Position numbers and translations under genes: made by a program
Shown here: one piece after another, positions 1 through 4,971 of the stretch
How the letters are laid out: each line of letters opens with the position of its first letter
Numbering within the stretch: position 1 is the first letter of the stretch
Notes under the pieces: generated by a model
What the model was told of the DNA's origin: nothing
Databases searched by the model: none
What the model saw: only the letters and a program-made list of their open reading frames with translations
Source: Oscillospiraceae bacterium
GTDB taxonomy: Bacteria; Bacillota_A; Clostridia; Oscillospirales; Ruminococcaceae
Assembly: GCA_017523995.1 (NCBI GenBank)
Contig: JAFWUX010000181.1
Location: 1-9,173, forward strand
Reading direction: 5' to 3'
Length of the DNA: 9,173 nt

Positions 1-136
1 GCATAGCGAAATCGGCGTCACGCTTGACGTTTATACGCATCTGGGGCTGGAGGACGCTGCTGCGGAGCTTCACCGCATGGAGGAAGTCCAGAACGCCCGT
101 CAGGAAATGAACAGAACAAAGGATGAAGCAGTATGA
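1..136 (+). CDS. Tyrosine recombinase/integrase, C-terminal end only
   Basis: The reading frame is already open at base 2 and ends with TGA at 134-136, giving 44 residues; the rest lies outside the window. The visible part begins with a His-Ser and runs into VTLDVYTHLG, the usual C-terminal signature of tyrosine recombinases: the conserved His that follows a Gly in the full motif, then the catalytic Tyr (codon 32-34) that forms the covalent link to DNA. After the Tyr comes a short charged helix ending in KDEAV. The VYTH form is typical of Tn916/phage-type integrases in Firmicutes, so this gene probably moves the element whose end lies downstream. Function is well supported by the motif, but the family within tyrosine recombinases is inferred from very little sequence. 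Confidence 0.85.
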   Translation, partial: HSEIGVTLDVYTHLGLEDAAAELHRMEEVQNARQEMNRTKDEAV

Positions 137-148
137 TACGCTCAGCTA

Positions 149-178
149 CGGCTCACTTCGGTGAGCCGCTATTTTTTT
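149..178 (+). terminator. Rho-independent terminator of the integrase gene
   Basis: A perfect 8-bp stem (CGGCTCAC, 149-156, with GTGAGCCG, 161-168) closes on a TTCG tetraloop, a very stable combination. Seven T residues follow at 172-178. It starts 12 bases after the recombinase stop codon, so it should end that transcript and isolate the next gene. Confidence 0.92.
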
Positions 179-190
179 GCCTGTTTTGAC

Positions 191-219
191 TTGATGAAAT
201 GGAAGGATTATGGTATAAT
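191..219 (+). promoter_or_regulatory. Sigma-A type promoter with extended -10 for the 263-1096 gene
   Basis: TTGATG (191-196) is followed after 17 bp by a perfect TATAAT (214-219), and the three bases before it (TGG, 211-213) give the extended -10 TGn motif. Transcription should begin near 226, leaving a leader of about 35 bases before the gene. The gene therefore has its own strong promoter directly after the recombinase terminator. Confidence 0.85.
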
Positions 220-262
220 GAAAAGGAGCATTATCCTTGATTTAGTTACGGAGTGATGTTTG

Positions 263-1096
263 ATGAAACAATATGATTATTACGCCGTAGCTGACAGAGT
301 CAAGCTGATTGAGGAGCGCACGGCGTTGGAAAACTTAAAACGGCTTTGCCCGGATTTCAGCCAGTATACAAGGCTCTACGAATTATGGGACGATTGCGTC
401 AAAAGAGCAGAAAGAGGCAATGCTTCGATGTACATTCCGCTTTCTTTGCTTATGGAATATGAGAGCGAACATGAAGCAGCTGCTTTGAATTATGCTATTG
501 TATGGCTTCTGAAAAGAATTGCTGATTCCGAGAAAGAGTACTATCTCGGAATCGATTATATGAAACTCGACCAGATTGAGAAATGTCTGATTTCAGCAGC
601 AGAATATCTTTCAAAGGCTCAAAACTTTCTTTATTATGACGCAGGATATATGATGCATATTCGCTACAGAAAAGATTTTCATCATGTTTTGGATATTTAT
701 ATCGTCGATAAAAATGGACACCTGCAAGCGAAAGTACCTACGCAAATTGATGACATTACTACGTTCCAGTATGAACTTCACGTTGATGATTACCCGATTC
801 CTCAACCTTTGGAAGATGCTATGTTGTCCTGTCTGAACACTACATACCGAGACTGGGTGCTGACGCAGTTTGTAACCGAGGATGATAGATGCTTCATGGA
901 TTACACATTCAGCATTTATGTTGATCCCGATTATTTGAAGCTTCCAAAGACAAAGGAAGGCTGGAGCCACTACAATCCAATCGAATATTTTAGTAAAAAG
1001 TCAGCATTTCCCGTTTTCAATCAGTTGCTTGCACATCTATATAGTGTATTGCCTGATGAAGATAGACAGTTGTTCCCGTTCACGGAACAGCGATAA
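263..1096 (+). CDS. Hypothetical protein of unknown function, AT-rich
   Basis: The protein is 277 residues from the ATG at 263; GGAG at 250-253 is 9 bases upstream, so this start is preferred over the TTG one codon earlier. I do not recognise the family. The first ~120 residues look mainly alpha-helical and charged (EERTALENLKRL, ESEHEAAALNYAI), and the rest alternates short hydrophobic stretches such as HVLDIYIV and FQYELHV that suggest beta-strands. Tyrosine is unusually frequent. There is no signal peptide, membrane segment or obvious catalytic motif, so it is probably a soluble cytoplasmic protein. Base composition differs sharply from the neighbours: 661-720 has 18 G/C in 60, whereas 6121-6180 in metG has 39 in 60. 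Sitting between the recombinase gene and a putative integrase-binding cluster, with its own promoter, it is best read as element cargo; any defence or host-interaction role would be speculation. Confidence 0.8.
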   Translation: MKQYDYYAVADRVKLIEERTALENLKRLCPDFSQYTRLYELWDDCVKRAERGNASMYIPLSLLMEYESEHEAAALNYAIVWLLKRIADSEKEYYLGIDYMKLDQIEKCLISAAEYLSKAQNFLYYDAGYMMHIRYRKDFHHVLDIYIVDKNGHLQAKVPTQIDDITTFQYELHVDDYPIPQPLEDAMLSCLNTTYRDWVLTQFVTEDDRCFMDYTFSIYVDPDYLKLPKTKEGWSHYNPIEYFSKKSAFPVFNQLLAHLYSVLPDEDRQLFPFTEQR

Positions 1097-1180
1097 AGCA
1101 AATTATCCCCCCAATTTCTTAGTAGTAAAACACCCCGATTTCTACTACTATTTTACTACTAACGACGTCCGCAATTTGCT
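1097..1180. repeat. Nested inverted repeats with TAGTAGTA motifs, possible integrase arm sites / element end
   Basis: Two perfect inverted repeats are nested here. The outer pair is AGCAAATT (1097-1104) and AATTTGCT (1173-1180). The inner pair is TTAGTAGTAAAA (1119-1130) and its exact reverse complement TTTTACTACTAA (1151-1162), 20 bp apart. A further TACTACTA copy lies at 1143-1150, directly abutting the second arm. The motif resembles the AGTAGTAAA-containing DR2 arm sites that the N-terminal domain of Tn916 integrase binds, as I remember them. No T-tract follows, so this is not a terminator. The cluster starts at the base after the hypothetical gene's stop and marks the probable end of the element; the crossover core cannot be identified from one junction. 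Confidence 0.6.
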
Positions 1181-1224
1181 AAAACTTGCCGCGTTTTGTA
1201 GTTTTCGCCCCGTTCTGCCAAATT

Positions 1225-1238
1225 GGTAGTAGGAAAAA
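1225..1238 (+). repeat. Fourth, imperfect TAGTAG copy near the putative element end
   Basis: GGTAGTAGGAAAAA repeats the TAGTAG core followed by an A-run, in the same orientation as the first arm of the inverted repeats at 1119-1130. It lies 62 bases from the preceding palindromic arm and 61 bases before the phosphatase gene. It could be an outlying integrase arm site or a chance resemblance. Confidence 0.35.
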
Positions 1239-1299
1239 TAAGCCGCGATATACCGCGCAAAATACGGCAATACTGAGCAAATCAGAGAGGAAAAAACGT

Positions 1300-1776
1300 A
1301 TGATAAAAGTTATGTTTGTCTGCCACGGCAACATCTGCCGCAGCCCGATGGCAGAGATGATCCTGAAAGAGATGGTGCGGCAGCGCGGGATTGCAGATCA
1401 GTTTGTGATTGCATCGAGCGCGACGAGCACGGAGGAGATCTGGGGCGACCGCGGCAACCCGATTTATCCGCCGGCGCTGGATGCGCTCAAACGGCACGGG
1501 ATTCCTGTTGAGCCGCATTATGCGGTGCAGCTCAAAAAATCGGACTACGCAGCCTATGACCACATCCTGTGCATGGACAGCCTCAACCTGCGCAACATCG
1601 GGCGGATGCTCGGCGCAGACCGTGACGGAAAAATCCGCAAGCTGCTGGATTTCACCGATGCGCCGCGCGACGTATCCGATCCGTGGTTCACAGGCAATTT
1701 CGAGCGCGCCTATGCCGACATCACCGAGGGCTGCGAGGCGCTGCTTGCACATCTGGAAAGGAGCGGGAAAATATGA
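1300..1776 (+). CDS. Low-molecular-weight protein tyrosine phosphatase
   Basis: This 158-residue protein has the normal length for the family of small cytoplasmic tyrosine phosphatases. The catalytic P-loop is at residues 8-15 (CHGNICRS): Cys8 is the nucleophile and Arg14 binds the phosphate. The general-acid Asp is Asp127 in the DPW motif (127-129), so the active site is complete. Family members act on phosphotyrosine proteins, often partners of capsule-type tyrosine kinases, or on phosphoarginine proteins (YwlE type in Bacillus); nothing here separates these options. The start at 1300 is supported by GAGAGG at 1285-1290; the frame stays open upstream but has no better site. Its last bases carry the ribosome binding site of the next gene and its TGA overlaps the next ATG. 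No convincing promoter is visible between 1180 and 1290. Confidence 0.95.
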   Translation: MIKVMFVCHGNICRSPMAEMILKEMVRQRGIADQFVIASSATSTEEIWGDRGNPIYPPALDALKRHGIPVEPHYAVQLKKSDYAAYDHILCMDSLNLRNIGRMLGADRDGKIRKLLDFTDAPRDVSDPWFTGNFERAYADITEGCEALLAHLERSGKI

Positions 1777-2189
1777 TCCGACCGATTTGTAAAGATACCG
1801 TTCTGCTGTCAAAGCCTGCGTCGCAGGCGGGCAATGCCGATCTGCCGCTTGCGCGCGATCTGGCGGATACGCTGCTTGCAAACCGTCAGCGCTGCGTGGG
1901 CATGGCAGCGAATATGATTGGCTTCCCGAAGAATATCATCGCGATTCTGCCGCCCGCCGCCGCAGTGCCGATCGTCATGCTCAATCCGCGGATCATCGCA
2001 AAATCCGGCGAATACGAGACGCAGGAGGGCTGTCTTTCGCTGCCCGGCGAGCGTGCCGTCATCCGCTATCATTCGATCACAGTGCGCTGGCTGGATCTCT
2101 CGATGCAGCAGCAGAAGCGCAGCTTTGAAGGATACATTGCGCAGATCATTCAGCATGAGGTCGATCACTGCGCCGGAATTTTGATCTGA
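1773..2189 (+). CDS. def: Peptide deformylase, short variant
   Basis: Peptide deformylase removes the formyl group from the N-terminal Met of new proteins, using a metal ion held by Cys and two His. All three ligands are present: Cys87 in EGCLSLP (85-91), and His128 and His132 in HEVDH (128-132) with catalytic Glu129. Motif I reads GMAANMIG (43-50); the usual G-[IL]-A-A-x-Q has its Gln replaced by Met48. At 138 residues the protein is about 20-30 shorter than E. coli Def, ending directly after the HEVDH helix. AAAGGAG at 1757-1763 supports the ATG at 1773, which overlaps the phosphatase stop by four bases, so the two are probably translationally coupled. Similar short GMAANMIG deformylases are, as I recall, common in Clostridia, often as a second copy beside a standard one; activity is likely but not certain given the Met substitution. 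Confidence 0.9.
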   Translation: MIRPICKDTVLLSKPASQAGNADLPLARDLADTLLANRQRCVGMAANMIGFPKNIIAILPPAAAVPIVMLNPRIIAKSGEYETQEGCLSLPGERAVIRYHSITVRWLDLSMQQQKRSFEGYIAQIIQHEVDHCAGILI

Positions 2190-2280
2190 GCCCCTGCACG
2201 GGGTGCAGCCGTTCAGAAAGACGTATTGACATGGAACAGATTGAAAACATGGAGAAAATTGAAGCCGCGCAGGCATAGTA

Positions 2281-2323
2281 AAACACCGCAGGATCAGCAA
2301 TACAGACTGATTCTGCGGTGTTT
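2281..2323. terminator. Long hairpin terminator, probably bidirectional
   Basis: Bases 2281-2297 pair with 2307-2323 over 17 bp with one G-U, around a 9-base loop. The outer 11 bp (AAACACCGCAG / CTGCGGTGTTT) are perfect. On the plus strand the stem ends in TTT and is followed by ATTTT; on the minus strand it ends in TTTTACTA. It therefore can end the phosphatase-deformylase transcript from the left and the radical SAM operon from the right. Confidence 0.85.
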
Positions 2324-2376
2324 ATTTTAATCAGTTGCGGCGGCTCTCTGTGCGAAAAACGGGATTCCAAAAAGAC

Positions 2377-2413
2377 AATGTCCCTTTGGTAGGGGTTTGG
2401 GGGCAAAGTCCCC
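2377..2413. other. G-rich palindromic segment, possible dispersed repeat
   Basis: The run GGGGTTTGGGGG followed by CAAAGTCCCC can form a small hairpin (2400-2403 with 2410-2413), and CCCTTTGG at 2382-2389 matches CAAAG further on. It lies between the bidirectional terminator and the 3' end of the radical SAM gene. I have the impression that similar GGGGTTTGGGG stretches recur between genes in Ruminococcus-like genomes, but only one copy is visible here. Confidence 0.3.
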
Positions 2414-2439
2414 ATTATAAATCCATCGGAGATACAACT

Positions 2440-3303
2440 TTACATCAAAGTCAACTGTTCAAAGGGTTCGGGCAGCTCCTGCAGATAGCGGAAGCAATCC
2501 TCGGGGCTGTGCAGGATGCCGTGCGCGGAGCAGGTCTCATGAAAGATCCGCATGAGGCGCGCGTGATTCGGGCTGACGATTTCATATGCCTCGCCGAAGG
2601 TCTGCTCATAGCGCCTGCGCAGCGCGGGAAAGTGCCGGTCGAGCGCCCTGTAGAAATATTCGCGGTTGCCCTCGCGCAGCGTCAGCCCGATGCCGAAGCA
2701 GACAATGCCCGTGACATGCGCCTCGATGCAGTATTGCAGAATGCCGCGCAGATTCTCCTCGGTATCATTGATCCACGGGAGCAGGGGAGAGAGCCACACC
2801 ACCGTCGGGATGCCGTTCTCATGCAGAATGCGCAGAACCTCTGCTCTGCGCGCCGTTGTGCAGACATGCGGCTCAATGATTCTGCAAAGGGATTCGTCAA
2901 AGGTGGTCAGCGTCATCTGCACAACCGCCTTCTGCTGCCGGTTGATCTGTCTGAGCAGATCAAGGTCGCGCAGCACCAGATCGGATTTCGTCAGCACAGT
3001 CGCCCCGAAATCATATTGTGCGATCAGCTCGAGACATCGCCGCGTCAGTGCGAGCACATCTTCCTGCGGCAGATAGGGATCGCTCATGGAGCCTGTCCTG
3101 ATCATGCATTTGCGGCGCTTGCTGCGCAGGGCTTTTTCGAGCAGCTCCGGCGCATTCGCCTTGATTGCGATATCCTCAAAATCGTGGTTGATCTGATAGC
3201 AGGTGCTTCTGCTGTCGCAGTAGATGCAGCCGTGCAGACAGCCGCGGCAGAGATTCATGCCGTTCTGTGCCGAAAGAATCGACTTTGCTTCCATCCTGTG
3301 CAT
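2440..3303 (-). CDS. Radical SAM protein, SPL-like (COG1533) family
   Basis: Radical SAM enzymes bind a 4Fe-4S cluster through CxxxCxxC and cleave S-adenosylmethionine to start radical chemistry. Here the motif is Cys22, Cys26 and Cys29 (CLHGCIYC), preceded by an extra Cys19. Downstream GSMSDPYLP (71-79) and TKSDLVLRDLDLL (105-117) match the pattern of the spore photoproduct lyase-like COG1533 group, many of which are of unknown substrate; the 287-residue length also fits. It lacks the extra N-terminal part of true SplB, so DNA photoproduct repair should not be assumed. The ATG at 3303 follows AGGGGGGG (3317-3310) with 6 bases between. It starts 15 bp after the zinc-ribbon gene and must be transcribed with it from the promoter at 4675-4704. 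Confidence 0.9.
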   Translation of the reverse strand: MHRMEAKSILSAQNGMNLCRGCLHGCIYCDSRSTCYQINHDFEDIAIKANAPELLEKALRSKRRKCMIRTGSMSDPYLPQEDVLALTRRCLELIAQYDFGATVLTKSDLVLRDLDLLRQINRQQKAVVQMTLTTFDESLCRIIEPHVCTTARRAEVLRILHENGIPTVVWLSPLLPWINDTEENLRGILQYCIEAHVTGIVCFGIGLTLREGNREYFYRALDRHFPALRRRYEQTFGEAYEIVSPNHARLMRIFHETCSAHGILHSPEDCFRYLQELPEPFEQLTLM

Positions 3304-3318
3304 ACGCCGCCCCCCCTG

Positions 3319-4644
3319 TTATCCATCCGACGCAGCCGCTGCGATATAGGCGCGGTAATCGGGGATTTCGTTTTCGGCGGTGACGCTGTCCTTCCAGACC
3401 GCGCGGCACCAGCCGTCCATGCACTGATAGACGAAAAGCTGTGTGGTGCGGATTCTGCCGAAGATGATCTTTTTGCTTTTGCACTTCGGGCAGACGATGT
3501 CCGTTTTCTCTGCATCGTCCAGTATCAGAAATTTCATGCCGCCCCTGTCAAATTCAGTTTCATCCGGCAGGCGGAGCGCCTCGGCATCATATTTGCGGTA
3601 ATTGGAGATATGCTCCGGTGTCACGCCGCCGATCCAAGTGGTATGGCAGCGCCCGCATTCGTAAATCTCGCGTTTGGAATGCGCGGTGATGCCGTGGATC
3701 AGCTTTTCGGTTCTGCAATAGGGGCAGTCGATGTCCGTGGTTTCCTGTGTGATCCAGCCGTAATAATCCTCGCGGCTGACCTCATGCGGCAGTATGCAGA
3801 TGCCCTCATAATCAACGATGCCCTCGTATTTCGCCAAGTAATAACCGTCAACGGCTGTTTCGCGGCTGAAGGAACCAGCCCATGTAAACCCGTCCTCGCT
3901 GCAATGATACAGGAGCTTGATTTTGCCGTCTGCGGTGATGCCGTGCATCAGGCTCACCGTGCCCTCATTGCAGTCGGGGCAGCGCTGCGCTTTCATGCGT
4001 GCCTGTTTCAGCAGCCGGTGGTAATCCACCTCGCAGTTCACGCTCCACCATGTTCTCCGGCAGCTTGCAGTTCTGCATTGATAGACTCTGAAATCGGTAT
4101 TGTGGATCTTTCCGTAGAGGGTTCGCTTCTGTCCGCATTTCGGGCAGATGCGATCCGTTGTTTCCGATTCATCAAAGAGCAGATATTTTAAGCCGCGGCT
4201 GTCGATCTCCGCTTCGTCCGGCGTGCGCAGCCCGTCCTTGATGTATCTGCGGTAATTCGCGACATGCTCCGGTGCAACACTGCCGATCCAGATTGTTTTG
4301 CAGGCACCGCATTCATAGAGCATGCGTTTTGTGTGCCTGCTGATGCCGTAGATCAGCGTTTGATTTCTGCAATAGGGGCAGTTCAGCGCCGAGGGATGTG
4401 TTTCGTCCCAGCCGTAGAAATCGGCGCGGCTGATTTCGGGCAGGTCAGCTTTCCCGAGCCACTGCACATCCTCGATTTCCTCCAGCTCGAGAAAGCGGTC
4501 ATAGAGGATTTCCTTTTCGCGGCAGAGTTCCTCCGCCCATGCGGTTTTATTGATATCGCAGCGGTAAACGGTGATGCATTCGCCGTTTTTCTTCCGGCAT
4601 CGAGCCTGATAGATTGTGCCTTGTTCGCAATCCGGACAGCGCAT
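3319..4644 (-). CDS. Duplicated protein with six zinc-ribbon-like Cys clusters
   Basis: The 441-residue product consists of two similar halves (about 1-219 and 220-441). Each half has three Cys clusters in the same order: CPDC (3-6; 222-225), CPYC with YECGAC or YECGRC (89-92 and 112-115; 307-310 and 330-333), and CPKC with YQC plus a later Cys (167-170, 190, 195; 385-388, 408, 413). Spacing between equivalent Cys is 218-219 residues throughout. Clusters 2, 3, 5 and 6 are complete four-Cys ribbons; 1 and 4 show a CxxC and a single later Cys (29; 248). Phrases such as EDYYGW/ADFYGW and APEHVANYR/TPEHISNYR recur. I do not know the family; zinc and perhaps nucleic-acid or protein binding are inferred. 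The start at 4644 has AGGAGG at 4657-4652. First gene of an operon with the radical SAM gene. Confidence 0.85.
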   Translation of the reverse strand: MRCPDCEQGTIYQARCRKKNGECITVYRCDINKTAWAEELCREKEILYDRFLELEEIEDVQWLGKADLPEISRADFYGWDETHPSALNCPYCRNQTLIYGISRHTKRMLYECGACKTIWIGSVAPEHVANYRRYIKDGLRTPDEAEIDSRGLKYLLFDESETTDRICPKCGQKRTLYGKIHNTDFRVYQCRTASCRRTWWSVNCEVDYHRLLKQARMKAQRCPDCNEGTVSLMHGITADGKIKLLYHCSEDGFTWAGSFSRETAVDGYYLAKYEGIVDYEGICILPHEVSREDYYGWITQETTDIDCPYCRTEKLIHGITAHSKREIYECGRCHTTWIGGVTPEHISNYRKYDAEALRLPDETEFDRGGMKFLILDDAEKTDIVCPKCKSKKIIFGRIRTTQLFVYQCMDGWCRAVWKDSVTAENEIPDYRAYIAAAASDG

Positions 4645-4674
4645 CGTGCTCCCTCCTTTTTCGTCATTACTATG

Positions 4675-4704
4675 ATTATACACAATCCCATATAGATTTG
4701 TCAA
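4675..4704 (-). promoter_or_regulatory. Promoter of the zinc-ribbon / radical SAM operon
   Basis: Read on the minus strand, a perfect TTGACA (4704-4699) is followed after 18 bp by a perfect TATAAT (4680-4675). The leader to the ATG at 4644 is short, about 25 bases, and contains the AGGAGG ribosome binding site. Both boxes match the sigma-A consensus fully, which suggests strong expression unless a repressor acts. Confidence 0.92.
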
Positions 4705-4716
4705 GATCACCGCGCC

Positions 4717-4733
4717 GGTCGGCAGTGCCGACC
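4717..4733. promoter_or_regulatory. Perfect 17-nt palindrome, possible operator
   Basis: GGTCGGCA (4717-4724) and TGCCGACC (4726-4733) are exact inverted repeats around one central G. The palindrome ends 12 bp upstream of the -35 box of the minus-strand operon, in a position where an activator or repressor could bind. It has no T-tract on either strand, so it is not a terminator. It could equally be a small dispersed repeat. Confidence 0.4.
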
Positions 4734-4805
4734 TCCGATTGTCTACAGCTGCCGGAGAACCGTTCAGCTATGTGACGCGAAGGGCTGAGGATGCGCAATA
4801 CTCGA

Positions 4806-4894
4806 AAATGAGAACGAACGACTGACACTCTTTTAAAATCATCCGCGCAGCGGATACCGCAATTTCTCATTTCTAATTTCTCATTTCTAATTTT
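4806..4894. repeat. Intergenic repeat segment with tandem 14-mers and hairpins
   Basis: AATTTCTCATTTCT occurs twice in exact tandem (4861-4874, 4875-4888) and continues as AATTTT. Left of it is a perfect hairpin ATCCGC-GCA-GCGGAT (4841-4855), then the palindrome TTTTAAAA (4831-4838), and AAATGAGAA (4806-4814), which is the inverted repeat of TTCTCATTT at 4864-4872. The arrangement looks like a short dispersed element rather than a gene. It lies in the roughly 270-bp gap between the two divergent promoters; apart from this segment and the palindrome at 4717-4733 I see nothing coding in that gap. Confidence 0.5.
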
Positions 4895-4904
4895 ACTCGT
4901 GCTC

Positions 4905-4933
4905 TTGTGTTTTGCGGGGAAATGTGCTATAAT
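4905..4933 (+). promoter_or_regulatory. metG promoter with extended -10
   Basis: TTGTGT (4905-4910) lies 17 bp upstream of a perfect TATAAT (4928-4933), preceded by TGC, the extended -10 motif. Transcription should start near 4940, only about 30 bases before the metG ATG. This leaves no room for a T-box leader, which controls many Firmicute aminoacyl-tRNA synthetase genes. Confidence 0.85.
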
Positions 4934-4971
4934 AGAATTATCTATCGCACTGTCGAAAGGAGACAACCATC

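Noticed and set aside
186..219. TTGACT at 186-191 as the -35 box
   Set aside because: The spacer to TATAAT would be 22 bp; TTGATG at 191-196 gives the ideal 17 bp.
1119..1162. Inverted repeat read as a transcription terminator
   Set aside because: The stem is AT-rich, the spacer is 20 bases and no T-run follows; the repeated TAGTAGTA motif fits protein binding better.
1186..1299. Upstream in-frame extension of the phosphatase
   Set aside because: The catalytic Cys loop sits at the normal distance from the ATG at 1300, which also has a ribosome binding site; the upstream stretch has neither.
2231..2278. 15-codon frame MEQIENMEKIEAAQA between the deformylase and its terminator
   Set aside because: No ribosome binding site precedes it and it is too short to judge; probably untranslated 3' sequence.
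2335..4191. 618-codon open frame on the plus strand
   Set aside because: It runs antisense through the radical SAM and zinc-ribbon genes, whose motifs, promoter and ribosome binding sites are clear; the product is a low-complexity Ala/Val/Asp-rich mirror of those codons.
4645..4710. Longer N-terminus for the zinc-ribbon protein starting at 4710
   Set aside because: It would begin upstream of the -35 and -10 boxes, so the transcript would not include it; the ATG at 4644 has an AGGAGG at proper spacing.
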